Shown here: piece after piece, positions 29,711-38,373 of the stretch
Layout of the letters: each line of letters begins with the position of its first letter
How positions within the stretch are numbered: the first letter of the stretch is position 1
NCBI GenBank assembly: GCA_019114305.1
Contig: DXFU01000049.1
Location: forward strand, 1 to 39,930
DNA length: 39,930 nucleotides
Direction: 5' to 3'
DNA from: Candidatus Hungatella pullicola
GTDB taxonomy: Bacteria; Bacillota; Clostridia; Lachnospirales; Lachnospiraceae
Made by a program: the position numbers and the translations under genes
The notes under the pieces: generated by a model
Told to the model about the DNA's origin: nothing
The model's input: the letters and a program-made list of their open reading frames with translations, nothing else
The model's database searches: none

Positions 29711-32002
29711 TTATTCTTGTTCTATCATTCCAAAATAGACCTTCTCAGCCGTAATCGGCAGCTCACGGATTCTGACGCCTACAGCATTATCCACCGCATG
29801 AGCAATAGCTGGAGACGGTGTATTGATTACAATTTCACCTATAGATTTTGCTCCAAAAGGTCCTGTAGGTTCGTAGCTGCTCTCAAACTCAACCCTGATT
29901 TTTCCAACATCCAGTCTGGTGGGTATTTTATACTGTATAAAAGAATTCTCTGCCAGCTTTCCCTTGGAATCATAGGTAATATCTTCGTATAAAGCCATTC
30001 CAATTCCCTGAGCAATTCCGCCTTCTGTCTGTACTCTGGCCAAATTAGGGTTAATTGGAGTTCCGCAGTCAACCACTGCCACATAATCCACCAGTTCCAC
30101 CTGACCCGTTTCCTTATCCACTTCTACCTCTGCCATTCCCACCATAAATGGAGGCGGAGATACTGGTGAGGAATGGGTCGCTCCTGCAGACAGCATATCT
30201 TCATTATTGCACATAACACGGTTGCCAATATCACTGAGGGAAATTTCTCCTTTCCCATTCAGCTGATATACTTTCTGCCCATCAAAGTCCACATTTTCTT
30301 CTTCACAGCCCAGATATTCCGCTCCTTTGGAAATTATCTTTTTCTTCATGTCTTCACAGGCTCTTACCACAGCCATTCCTGTAAGGTAAGTGGTACTGGA
30401 GGCATAGGATCCGGAATCATACGGTGACACATCGGTATCTGTTCCGTGCACTACAATTTGATCCATAGGACAATCCAGACATTCTGCGGCAATCTGGGCC
30501 AAGATAGTGTCACAGCCGGTTCCCATGTCCGAAGCACCGATCATCAGAGTATAAAAACCGTCGTCGTTAAGCCTCAGCTCTACGGAACCAACATCCACAT
30601 TGGAAATAGAAGACCCCTGCATAGCCATTGCCACGCCTACTCCTCTTACTTTTCCGTTGCCCATATCCACCCGGGGAAACTTCTGATCCCAGCCGATCAT
30701 CTCCTTTGCCCTTGCCATACAGCGGTCCAGAGCGCAGCTTTTCAGCTGTTCCCCATAGTAAGCAGGCATAACCTGCCCTTCCTTTACCATATTCTTCTCT
30801 CTCAAGGCCACCGGGTCTGTCCCCATCTCAGCTGCCAGCTCATTTACTGCTGATTCTACCGCAAATATCCCCTGAGTCGCCCCATAACCTCTGTATGCGC
30901 CTGATGACATATGGTTGGTATAAACCACATCATACGCAAATCGGAATGCCTTAGGTGTACCATAAAGAGGAATAGACTTATGGCCGGACAGTCCAACTGT
31001 AGTTGGGCCGTGTTCTCCATAAGCTCCCGTATTGGAAAGGGTATAAACATCAATAGCCTGAATGATTCCTTCCTCATCGGCTCCTACCCGAACATGGATT
31101 TCCATCTCGTGGCGGGGCGAAGAAGCAATCTGTGACTCATAACGACTGTAGATAATTTTAGCTGCACGTCCCGTTTTCATAGTCACAATGGCTGGATATA
31201 CTTCAGCAACCACTGTCTGCTTTGCTCCAAATCCCCCTCCAATTCTTGGTTTTATAACACGGATTTTGGACTTTGAAATATTCAGGGCATGAGCCAGGAT
31301 TCTTCTCACGTGAAATGTTACCTGAGTGGAAGCAACCACATTCAGTCTACCGTAAGTATCCATATAAGAATAAGCCCGAAATGTCTCCATCATAGCCTGC
31401 TGATTGGCTTTTGTATGGTAAGTTCTGTCCACCACATACCGACACTGTGCCAGAACACTGTCTACATCTCCATGCTGTTCCCCTCCGCAGGCGCAGAGAT
31501 TTCTCCTGTTATCAGCTCCCACCTCACAAAGACTCTTCCAATTATCCTCCGGATGCACCAGAACTTTATTGTCCTTAGCTGTTCTGAAATCCAAAACCGG
31601 CTCCAGAACCTCATATTCCACCTTAATAAATCGAAGCGCCTGGTCTACAGCCTCTTCGGTCTCACCAGCTACAATGGCCGCCGCATCCCCTACAAATCTC
31701 ATTCTGGAATCCAGAATCAGCCTGTCATATGGGCTGGGCTCAGGATAAGTTTGTCCAGCCATGGTAAACCGGTTCTGAGGCACATCTTTATAAGTAAGAA
31801 CGCAGGCAATCCCCGGAACTTTCTCTGCTCTTGAAGTATCGATAGACCGAATCAGAGCATGAGCGTGCGGGCTTCTTAATACCTTAACAATCAGGCAGTC
31901 AGAAGGGGCCAGATCATCTGTATACACAGGCTTTCCGGTTACCAAAGCCCTGGCATCCTTTTTAATTACAGGCGCATTTACTGTTCTCAGTTTTCTTCCC
32001 AT
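29711..32002 (-). CDS. xdhA: Molybdenum hydroxylase, molybdopterin-binding large subunit (xanthine dehydrogenase type)
   Basis: This 763-residue subunit carries the molybdenum cofactor where purines or aromatic substrates are hydroxylated. The a/b hammerhead domain is at about 15-130 (RSPHAHALIRSIDTS), followed by the molybdopterin domains. Cofactor motifs include GGFGAKQ (256-262) and AYRGYGATQ (369-377). The predicted catalytic base is Glu723 in GAKSIGEIVINTPSPAIAHA. It is encoded last in a three-gene operon, and its start overlaps the iron-sulfur subunit gene by 16 bp. The AYRGYGATQ motif and gene order are compatible with clostridial xanthine dehydrogenases or selenium-dependent molybdenum hydroxylases; the true substrate is not determined. 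No in-frame TGA is present. Confidence 0.88.
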   Translation of the reverse strand: MGRKLRTVNAPVIKKDARALVTGKPVYTDDLAPSDCLIVKVLRSPHAHALIRSIDTSRAEKVPGIACVLTYKDVPQNRFTMAGQTYPEPSPYDRLILDSRMRFVGDAAAIVAGETEEAVDQALRFIKVEYEVLEPVLDFRTAKDNKVLVHPEDNWKSLCEVGADNRRNLCACGGEQHGDVDSVLAQCRYVVDRTYHTKANQQAMMETFRAYSYMDTYGRLNVVASTQVTFHVRRILAHALNISKSKIRVIKPRIGGGFGAKQTVVAEVYPAIVTMKTGRAAKIIYSRYESQIASSPRHEMEIHVRVGADEEGIIQAIDVYTLSNTGAYGEHGPTTVGLSGHKSIPLYGTPKAFRFAYDVVYTNHMSSGAYRGYGATQGIFAVESAVNELAAEMGTDPVALREKNMVKEGQVMPAYYGEQLKSCALDRCMARAKEMIGWDQKFPRVDMGNGKVRGVGVAMAMQGSSISNVDVGSVELRLNDDGFYTLMIGASDMGTGCDTILAQIAAECLDCPMDQIVVHGTDTDVSPYDSGSYASSTTYLTGMAVVRACEDMKKKIISKGAEYLGCEEENVDFDGQKVYQLNGKGEISLSDIGNRVMCNNEDMLSAGATHSSPVSPPPFMVGMAEVEVDKETGQVELVDYVAVVDCGTPINPNLARVQTEGGIAQGIGMALYEDITYDSKGKLAENSFIQYKIPTRLDVGKIRVEFESSYEPTGPFGAKSIGEIVINTPSPAIAHAVDNAVGVRIRELPITAEKVYFGMIEQE

Positions 32003-32460
32003 ACCGGATCTTCCTCCCTGTTTAAGTATTTCATTACAGCTCTCATCTGTCCCTCATATCCGCTGCATCGGCACAGATTTCCGGCCAGATATTCCTTGAC
32101 CTCTTCCTCTGTAGGCGAATCCAGCTCCTTTTCCATTGCCAGCACATTCATAATCATTCCCGGACTGCAGAACCCGCATTGTTCTGCTCCCTCTCTGGCC
32201 AGATAAAGCCCAAAGGTCTCCGCTTCTTTCTCCACACCCTCCAAGGTAACAATCTCCTTTTTGTGGGCCCTTGCCGCCAGGAAGGAGCAAGAAAGCATGG
32301 GACGCCCGTCAACCAGCACGGTACACAATCCGCAGTTTTCCGTATCGCATCCGCATTTTACGCTGTAGCATCCCTTCTGCCTCAGAAGATCAAACAGCGT
32401 CAAGTCATCCTTAATCTGTGCATAAGTCAGCCGTCCATTTAAAGTGAACTCAATTTCCAT
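31987..32460 (-). CDS. xdhC: Molybdenum hydroxylase, 2Fe-2S subunit
   Basis: This 157-residue electron-transfer subunit binds two [2Fe-2S] clusters. The plant-type ferredoxin cluster uses Cys38, Cys43, Cys46 and Cys58 (KCGCDTENCGLCTVLVDG, then LSC). The C-terminal helical domain holds the second cluster at Cys95, Cys98, Cys130 and Cys132 (EQCGFCSPGMIM and NLCRCSGYEGQ). All eight ligands are present. It overlaps the FAD subunit gene by 11 bp and the large subunit gene by 16 bp, so the three are translationally coupled, as expected for a fixed stoichiometry complex. Members include xanthine dehydrogenase, nicotinate dehydrogenase and CO dehydrogenase small subunits. Confidence 0.94.
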   Translation of the reverse strand: MEIEFTLNGRLTYAQIKDDLTLFDLLRQKGCYSVKCGCDTENCGLCTVLVDGRPMLSCSFLAARAHKKEIVTLEGVEKEAETFGLYLAREGAEQCGFCSPGMIMNVLAMEKELDSPTEEEVKEYLAGNLCRCSGYEGQMRAVMKYLNREEDPVWEEN

Positions 32461-33229
32461 CTCCTTCTCCCTTCTTAATCTGATCCATCAGTCTCCTTAT
32501 ATAAACCTCTGCCAAATGCTGCCTGTACAAAGCACTTCCTCTCAGGTTTGTTCCAAAACGGAAACAACCTGCTGCCTCCTTTGCCATCTCCTCTGTCTGT
32601 CCATTGTCCTTTAGCGTAACCAAACGGGCTTTCGATGGTCTGGCTCCCACAGAAACATGCCACATTCCGTCTTTTAACGCAGCACAGCAGGCAATCAGCG
32701 GGAAATCCGTCTTCGTATTTCTCTGGGACAGATAGGCCGCTCTTCTTCCATCCTTTTTGACAATTATCCGAACCAAAATATCCCGGTCATAGGGCATATT
32801 CTGGAATTCTTCCAGTGTTACCACTCCGCCTTTGTAAAGCTCCACCTGCGTATTGAGAGCCAAAAGGCAGGTAGAAATGTCAGAAAAACCGAATCTTCCA
32901 AACACACTTCCTCCTACTGTAGCTCCATTGCGAAACTGTACGCCTACAATGGAATGGGTGCATGCTCTCATTACCCCCTGAAAATACTGATTCAGCCCTT
33001 CGTGGAGTTCCAGCTGACGCAGAGTACACATTGCCCCAATGCGAAATTCCTCTTCTGTCTCCTCAATTGTATCAAGCCCCAGCTCTGACAAATCCACCAA
33101 AGTCATTTTTACCTTGTTCTGGACCTTCAGCCACATCATACCTCCGGCCAAAACATTGCTTTTCTTCTGATTCAGCGCATAAGCTTCCTCAAGGCTGGCC
33201 GCTTTTACATAATTTTTAAATTTGACCAC
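32450..33229 (-). CDS. xdhB: Molybdenum hydroxylase, FAD-binding subunit
   Basis: This 259-residue subunit passes electrons from the iron-sulfur clusters to NAD(P)+ or another acceptor. The FAD-binding PCMH-type domain shows NVLAGGMMWLKVQNK near residue 25 and the family motif RNGATVGGSVFGRFGFSDIS near residue 100. The C-terminal CO_deh_flav domain has DFPLIACCAAL. At 259 residues it is slightly shorter than E. coli XdhB (about 290), still normal for clostridial members. It is the first gene of the operon. AGGAGGAGGATATC precedes the ATG at 33229. The electron acceptor cannot be inferred. Confidence 0.92.
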   Translation of the reverse strand: MVKFKNYVKAASLEEAYALNQKKSNVLAGGMMWLKVQNKVKMTLVDLSELGLDTIEETEEEFRIGAMCTLRQLELHEGLNQYFQGVMRACTHSIVGVQFRNGATVGGSVFGRFGFSDISTCLLALNTQVELYKGGVVTLEEFQNMPYDRDILVRIIVKKDGRRAAYLSQRNTKTDFPLIACCAALKDGMWHVSVGARPSKARLVTLKDNGQTEEMAKEAAGCFRFGTNLRGSALYRQHLAEVYIRRLMDQIKKGEGDGN

Positions 33230-33297
33230 TGATATCCTCCTCCTATTATTAATCTCCCTGTCCCTCTGTATGTTTATGTGTTACCTTTATTATAAAA

Positions 33298-33337
33298 CAA
33301 AACCGGGGGAAAGTATAACATACTCCCACCGGTTTTG
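33298..33337 (-). terminator. Intrinsic terminator of glyA
   Basis: The minus strand has AAAACCGGTGGGA and CCCCCGGTTTT arms and a TTGTTTTAT run afterwards. A TATAAT on the same strand (33294 to 33289) directly follows and may be the -10 of the hydroxylase operon, without a good -35. Confidence 0.8.
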
Positions 33338-33376
33338 ACAATTTATTCCTTTATATTTTTTTCTAATTATCCTTTA

Positions 33377-34624
33377 TTACTGGTAAATAGGGTATTTTTC
33401 ACAGATTTTTGTCACCTCTGCCCGAATTCTATCTGCCTGATTCTCAAAATCAGTAGCAGCCAGCCAGATGCAGTGGGCAATGGTTCCCATATCTTCCTCT
33501 TTTAAACCTCTGGAGGTAACTGCCGGCGTACCGATCCGAACCCCGGAAGTAACAAATGGGCTTCTTGGGTCATTGGGCACTGCGTTTTTGTTAAGAGTGA
33601 TGTAAACCTGATCGCACCGGTTCTGCAGTTCCTTGCCCGTAACATCCATATCTCTTAAATCAACCAGCATCAAATGATTGTCCGTTCCTCCTGTAAGAAC
33701 CTTAAATCCTTCCTTAGTCAAAGCTTCTGCCAGCGCCTTGGCATTCTTTACAACCTGCTGCTGGTATTCCTTAAATTCTGGTTTTAAAGCTTCTCCAAAG
33801 CAGATAGCCTTAGCCGCGATCACATGCTCCAAGGGACCTCCCTGTGTCCCCGGGAATATAGCCTTATTAAAGTTAAACTTTTCCGCAGCTTCTTTATTGG
33901 CAAGAATCAAACCGCCTCTCGGACCTCTGAGGGTTTTGTGAGTTGTTGTAGTAACCACATGAGCGTAGGGAATAGGACTTTCATGGACTCCTGCTGCCAC
34001 CAGACCGGCAATATGGGCCATATCTACCATGAGATAAGCTCCTACCTTGTCTGCTACCTGGCGGAAACGTTTAAAATCAATGGCTCTTCCGTAAGCGCTG
34101 GCCCCTGCTACAATCAGTTTCGGTTTATGCTCTACAGCCAGTCTTTCCATCTCATCATAATCCAGATAACCGTCTTCCTTTACTCCGTAGGGAACAATGT
34201 TAAAGTAAAGTCCGGAAAAGTTCACAGGGCTTCCGTGAGTCAGATGACCGCCATGATTTAAGTTCATTCCCATTACCGTATCTCCCGGCTTAAGCATAGC
34301 CAGAAAAACCGCCATATTGGCCTGGGCTCCGGAATGAGGCTGAACATTGGCATAGTCACAGCCAAAAAGTTTTTTTGCTCTTTCAATGGCAATTGTCTCT
34401 ACAATATCCACATCTTCACAGCCGCCATAATAGCGTTTGCCAGGATAGCCTTCGGCATACTTATTGGTAAGCACCGTACCCATGGCCATCATCACAGGCT
34501 CTGATACAATATTCTCTGATGCGATCAATTCCAGATTTCTTCTCTGACGGGCGCACTCCTTCTCAATGGCCTCGCCTACTTCTTTGTCGTAGCTGGTAAT
34601 AAACTTCATCACTTCATTAACCAT
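33377..34624 (-). CDS. glyA: Serine hydroxymethyltransferase
   Basis: This PLP enzyme converts serine and tetrahydrofolate to glycine and methylene-tetrahydrofolate. The PLP-binding lysine is Lys230 in [16 protein letters not shown]. The N-terminal [14 protein letters not shown] and [15 protein letters not shown] are characteristic, as is the [13 protein letters not shown] segment. ATG 34624 (415 residues) is preferred, with GAGGGA at a normal distance; the ATG two codons earlier sits too close to it. It is monocistronic, with a perfect consensus promoter upstream and a terminator downstream. Length and motifs are fully typical. Confidence 0.97.
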   Translation of the reverse strand: MVNEVMKFITSYDKEVGEAIEKECARQRRNLELIASENIVSEPVMMAMGTVLTNKYAEGYPGKRYYGGCEDVDIVETIAIERAKKLFGCDYANVQPHSGAQANMAVFLAMLKPGDTVMGMNLNHGGHLTHGSPVNFSGLYFNIVPYGVKEDGYLDYDEMERLAVEHKPKLIVAGASAYGRAIDFKRFRQVADKVGAYLMVDMAHIAGLVAAGVHESPIPYAHVVTTTTHKTLRGPRGGLILANKEAAEKFNFNKAIFPGTQGGPLEHVIAAKAICFGEALKPEFKEYQQQVVKNAKALAEALTKEGFKVLTGGTDNHLMLVDLRDMDVTGKELQNRCDQVYITLNKNAVPNDPRSPFVTSGVRIGTPAVTSRGLKEEDMGTIAHCIWLAATDFENQADRIRAEVTKICEKYPIYQ

Positions 34625-34655
34625 GTCCATTCCCTCACTTTACTCTTTTCTGGTG

Positions 34656-34684
34656 ATTATAGAATTCTTTTTTAACACTGTCAA
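34656..34684 (-). promoter_or_regulatory. Consensus sigma-A promoter of glyA
   Basis: The minus strand reads TTGACA, a 17-bp spacer and TATAAT, a perfect match, about 30 bp before the start codon. No PurR or glycine-riboswitch element fits the short leader. Confidence 0.92.
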
Positions 34685-34747
34685 GTTCTTTCCCCCGTCC
34701 ATAGCTGACTGGGCTGTCTTCTCTCAGCTCTTTGTATGCTCCTTTTC

Positions 34748-36505
34748 TCAAGATGAAATTTTATAATTCTGTACAATAACCTGCAGATTTCTGCTGCCGT
34801 TGTACTCATTAATGGTAGGATAATAGATTACATCCAGTTCTCTGTGTTCCCCAAGCTCATAAGTGAACTGATCTCCGTCTGTAAATACCATAGCGTCCAT
34901 AGGCGTGCCATGGTCCGTCACCAGAGAAAGCTTCACTGCGTTTCTGTTTTTTCCCAAAACTTTCAGAGCTCTGATATGAAGCCCCTTCTGCGCGAACACC
35001 GGCTTTTCATTTCCCTGTCCAAAAGGCTCTAAAAGCTCCAGCTCTTCAATGAGAGATTGAGAAATATACTCAAATGGCATAGGCACATCAATCCAAATTT
35101 TATGTACAAAGTCCTCTTGGGTAAGGGAAGCATTTTCATTTAACTGTCTTCGGAATTCATCCACATTTTCTTTTCTCAAGGACAGGCCGGCAGCCATAGG
35201 ATGGCCTCCAAATTTCAGCAGAAGATGGGAAACCTCTGTAAGAGCATGAAACATATGGTATGCCTCAATAGAACGGCCGGATCCTTTCACGGACTCCTCC
35301 CCGTCCGTCAGCACAAAAGCCGGCTTCTGGTACTTTTCTCTCAGCCTTCCGGCAATAATTCCCGCCAAAGATTCGTGGCATGTGGGAAGATACACCACCA
35401 GCACCTTGTCCTGCCGATAGTTTTCATCTACCTGCGCAGAGGCTTCCTCTACCCCTTTCTTTGTCATATCCTTTCTCTGATCGTTCAGTTCTTTCAGCTT
35501 CTGAGCCATGAAATCCGCCTCCCCTTCATTGTCTGCCAAAAGAAGAGACAAGGCCAGCTGAGCTGTCTGAAGGCGGCCTCCGGCGTTAAGACATGGACCC
35601 AAAACAAATCCGATATGGTAGGCGGAAATGTGGTTTTTATCCAGATTGTTTTTCTCAATCAGTTTTAAAAGTCCAAGATTCTTTGTATTGGCAATCTGCT
35701 TCAGCCCCTCTTTTACAATAATTCGGTTCTCATCCTTAAGCTGCATTACATCTCCTACCGTAGCGATGGCAGCGAACTCCAGCATATCCAGCCACTCCTG
35801 CCTGGGAATCTGACACGCCTCGTACAAAGCTTCTACCAGCTTGTAAGCTACCAAGCCTCCGCAAATATCAGGAAATGGATAAGAACATGTTTTCTGCTTG
35901 GGATTTACCACTGCATGGGCCGGAGGGAGCACATCTCCCTCATCTCCCTGAATAATGTCGTGGTGATCGGTAACCAGAACTGTCATTCCAAGATCTATAG
36001 CCGTTTGAATTTGGCTGACTGCAGAAATTCCATTATCGCAGGTAAGGATGGTGTCAATCCCGTCAGCCGCTGCATTTCTCACAATAGACTCATTCATACC
36101 GTATCCATCCTTAACGCGGTCCGGTATAACATAATCTACCACAGCCCCAATCCGTTTCAGTCCCTGATAGAGAATATACGTAGAACAGACACCGTCTATA
36201 TCATAATCCCCTACAATACGCACTGGTTTTCCTTCTTCTGCCTTTCTCCGGATAATCTCGACTGTCCGGTCCATATCCTTCATCAAATGAGGGCTGTAAA
36301 GATCCTCTATGGTTCCATGAAGATATTTCTCCAAAGCCTCATCTCCCACCACATCCCGATTTCGTATAATCCTGGCTGTAACGGGAGAAATATGATATTT
36401 TTCTGCTATTTTATAAAAATCAGCCTTCTTCGTCTGAAGCATCCATCTCTCCGCTGCCATCACTTCTATCTCCTTATCTGTCTCTTCTTTGATTTTCTGG
36501 TTCAC
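34748..36505 (-). CDS. recJ: Single-stranded-DNA-specific exonuclease RecJ
   Basis: This 5'-3' exonuclease acts on single-stranded DNA in recombination and mismatch or base repair. The 585 residues contain the DHH phosphoesterase motifs: Asp100-Tyr-Asp102 (VGDYDIDGVCS), Asp156 in TCDNGIS and Asp180-His-His182 (LVTDHHD). The DHHA1 domain follows with GRSIEAYHMFHAL and KFGGHPMAAGLSL, then an OB-fold at the C-terminus (LEPFGQGNEKPVF and beyond). The start GTG at 36505 has AGAGGA 4 bp upstream. It lies 36 bp after the YgjP-type gene and is probably co-transcribed with it. No terminator with a U-tract was seen before glyA. Confidence 0.96.
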   Translation of the reverse strand: MNQKIKEETDKEIEVMAAERWMLQTKKADFYKIAEKYHISPVTARIIRNRDVVGDEALEKYLHGTIEDLYSPHLMKDMDRTVEIIRRKAEEGKPVRIVGDYDIDGVCSTYILYQGLKRIGAVVDYVIPDRVKDGYGMNESIVRNAAADGIDTILTCDNGISAVSQIQTAIDLGMTVLVTDHHDIIQGDEGDVLPPAHAVVNPKQKTCSYPFPDICGGLVAYKLVEALYEACQIPRQEWLDMLEFAAIATVGDVMQLKDENRIIVKEGLKQIANTKNLGLLKLIEKNNLDKNHISAYHIGFVLGPCLNAGGRLQTAQLALSLLLADNEGEADFMAQKLKELNDQRKDMTKKGVEEASAQVDENYRQDKVLVVYLPTCHESLAGIIAGRLREKYQKPAFVLTDGEESVKGSGRSIEAYHMFHALTEVSHLLLKFGGHPMAAGLSLRKENVDEFRRQLNENASLTQEDFVHKIWIDVPMPFEYISQSLIEELELLEPFGQGNEKPVFAQKGLHIRALKVLGKNRNAVKLSLVTDHGTPMDAMVFTDGDQFTYELGEHRELDVIYYPTINEYNGSRNLQVIVQNYKISS

Positions 36506-36541
36506 ATATCCTCTGTGAGCCGCCAGCCTGCTTTCATTTTC

Positions 36542-37303
36542 TTAATATTTCTGATCCATTTCACTTTCATAGCTTTTCAGTGCTTTCCTTCTCTGTCTGT
36601 AATCCGGCAGTTCCCTCTCTACCAGCTTCCAGAAATCACTGGAATGATTCATATAAATTCGGTGGCACAGCTCATGAACGATCACATAATCCGCCAGCTC
36701 CTCCGGAAGAAGAACCAGCTTCCAATTAAAGTTAAGGTTTCCCTTTAAGCTGCAGCTGCCCCACCTAGTTCTCTGGTCCCTTATGCTGATTCGCAAATAA
36801 CTGACACCCATACGTTCCGCCCAAAAAGCAACTTTTTCTTCCAGATACAATCTCGCTTTCTTTTTATACCAGGCAATTACAGAATTTTTTATCTGCTCCT
36901 CTCTGTCTTCTGTTGCTGCAAAGGGTCCTGATACCAGCAGCCGCTGTCCTATGTCACAGACGCGAAATCTTATCCCCTCGTAATCCGGTTCCACCTGAAG
37001 GGTATAAAGCTTCCCTAAATAAAGTATCTCTGCTCCCTCTCTCCATCGAAACTCTGCATACTTTGCCATTTCCTCCCTGGCGTGGATTTCTTGTTTATAA
37101 ATCCAGCTGCTGTGCTTCTCTGCCAGCTGCCAGCCTGCTTCCCAGGACATTTCCCTGGGAATTCGAACAACCACCTGGCCGTTTTTCTTAACCTGAATTC
37201 CACAGCTTTTTCTGGAAGAGCGAATCATTTTAACTTCGATCCTTTCCCCATTTTCACAGATCAGTTTTCCCCGCCGTTCTTCCCCATTTTTTTCGTTTAT
37301 CAT
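36542..37303 (-). CDS. YgjP-family (SprT-like/DUF45) metallopeptidase-domain protein
   Basis: This 253-residue protein has the conserved YgjP region RTRWGSCSLKGNLNFNWKL followed by VIVHELCHRIYMNHSSDFW. The zinc site is His210-Glu211-x-x-His214 with His220 as likely third ligand. The N-terminal half (about 15-130) is the usual beta-rich YgjP extension. Family members are annotated as M48-like metallopeptidases, and some also as UTP pyrophosphatases, so the reaction is not certain. There is no signal peptide. It has a good promoter and precedes recJ by 36 bp, but no functional link is known to me. Confidence 0.88.
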   Translation of the reverse strand: MINEKNGEERRGKLICENGERIEVKMIRSSRKSCGIQVKKNGQVVVRIPREMSWEAGWQLAEKHSSWIYKQEIHAREEMAKYAEFRWREGAEILYLGKLYTLQVEPDYEGIRFRVCDIGQRLLVSGPFAATEDREEQIKNSVIAWYKKKARLYLEEKVAFWAERMGVSYLRISIRDQRTRWGSCSLKGNLNFNWKLVLLPEELADYVIVHELCHRIYMNHSSDFWKLVERELPDYRQRRKALKSYESEMDQKY

Positions 37304-37348
37304 CTCAGCACAACTCTCCCTCTCAGGCCGCCAGCATCCATATCACAC

Positions 37349-37377
37349 ATTATATCGAATTACTGTAAAAGAAACAA
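37349..37377 (-). promoter_or_regulatory. Sigma-A promoter of the YgjP-recJ unit
   Basis: The minus strand reads TTGTTT, a 17-bp spacer and TATAAT, about 45 bp before the YgjP start codon. It overlaps the 82-bp gap after the NlpC/P60 gene, which shows no terminator. Confidence 0.72.
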
Positions 37378-37385
37378 GTTACTTT

Positions 37386-38276
37386 CTAGGAGCAGAAAAT
37401 GCTGCCCGCCGTATACATGCTCTTGTCCAAATCCTCCCGATAATCGTCATCCAAAGGATTCAAACTGTTTATTACAACGCCTCCGCTTCCAACTTTTCCT
37501 GTAGCATGAACATACTTTCCATTTCCTAAATACAAGGCAACATGGCCTGGAAAATATAACAAATCTCCGGGCCTAACCTTCTCTCGGGGAATAGCCTTTA
37601 CCGGATATCCTTCTTTTATTTTGGCATCCCGATAAATCAAAATACCGTTTCGCATATAAGAAACGGATGTCAGACCGGAACAGTCAATGCCGGCCGGCGA
37701 CTTGCCGCCCCAGCGATACTGGACTCCCAAATAGGACAGAGCTGTTTTTCTTACATCTTCTCTGAATTCTTCCGCATCCACAAAACTTCTCTGCGGCAGT
37801 GAACTTTTCCACAATCCTGCCTGGGAATACTTTTTCTCCTTAAGGAAATGATTTCTCACATATCCCTGCCTTCCGTCTGCCAGCTGAACCAGCGACCAGC
37901 CCAAGGCTGCTTCCTCTTCCAGAACTTTCACAAGACTTCCTGCCCATAAATGGATAACAGGAACCCCATCTGCCCTGGGCAAATTCATTACATCTGCGCA
38001 GAAGACAGACACCTCCTTAAGCTTTGACTGTTCCCATTCCATTATTTCCTCAAAACCTGCCGGCTGCAGATCCATTTCCTCTGCATACCCATAATACCCG
38101 TAAAAGGTTTTGACGGGAAAGAATCCCTGCTCTTTCTCCCCCGTAATCAAAACACCCATGCCGCAAAGCATCTCATCTGCCACAGCAGAAAGCAGGGTCC
38201 CTCTGCTGTCCACCTTTTTCCTGGCCGGAATTTCATAAATCACAGCCCTTTCCTTCTTTACAATTCCAAATCTCAT
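37386..38276 (-). CDS. NlpC/P60 cysteine peptidase with SH3-like domains (YkfC-like)
   Basis: This 296-residue protein ends in a C40 (NlpC/P60) domain with Cys199 (AGIDCSGLTSVSY), His245 (FPGHVALYLGNG) and His257 (KYVHATG) as predicted triad. The first about 150 residues contain two SH3-like segments (DGRQGYVRNHF closes the second). There is no signal peptide or membrane helix. The length and layout equal those of Bacillus YkfC, a cytoplasmic gamma-D-glutamyl-L-diamino acid endopeptidase that recycles murein peptides; a secreted autolysin would need an export signal. The ATG at 38276 follows TTTAGAGGAAAAAT (GAGG 5 bp upstream). It is divergent from the 4Fe-4S gene. Confidence 0.86.
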   Translation of the reverse strand: MRFGIVKKERAVIYEIPARKKVDSRGTLLSAVADEMLCGMGVLITGEKEQGFFPVKTFYGYYGYAEEMDLQPAGFEEIMEWEQSKLKEVSVFCADVMNLPRADGVPVIHLWAGSLVKVLEEEAALGWSLVQLADGRQGYVRNHFLKEKKYSQAGLWKSSLPQRSFVDAEEFREDVRKTALSYLGVQYRWGGKSPAGIDCSGLTSVSYMRNGILIYRDAKIKEGYPVKAIPREKVRPGDLLYFPGHVALYLGNGKYVHATGKVGSGGVVINSLNPLDDDYREDLDKSMYTAGSIFCS

Positions 38277-38300
38277 ATTTTTCCTCTAAATTTTCTATTT

Positions 38301-38316
38301 TGTTGTTATTACAACA
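38301..38316. promoter_or_regulatory. Palindrome TGTTGTTATTACAACA in a divergent promoter region
   Basis: Two 6-bp arms TGTTGT/ACAACA with a 4-bp spacer lie over the -35 position of the extended -10 promoter (TGATATGAT, 38335-38343) of the 4Fe-4S gene. They also lie about 30 bp before the NlpC/P60 start. It may be an operator; no cognate regulator is known. Confidence 0.4.
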
Positions 38317-38334
38317 TACTTTTCCTCTAATTTC

Positions 38335-38343
38335 TGATATGAT
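38335..38343 (+). promoter_or_regulatory. Extended -10 promoter of the 4Fe-4S protein gene
   Basis: TG-A-TATGAT is a good extended -10 element on the plus strand, about 30 bp before the start codon. Confidence 0.6.
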
Positions 38344-38373
38344 TTCACATAAGAACAGGAGAGGAGTCTATAT

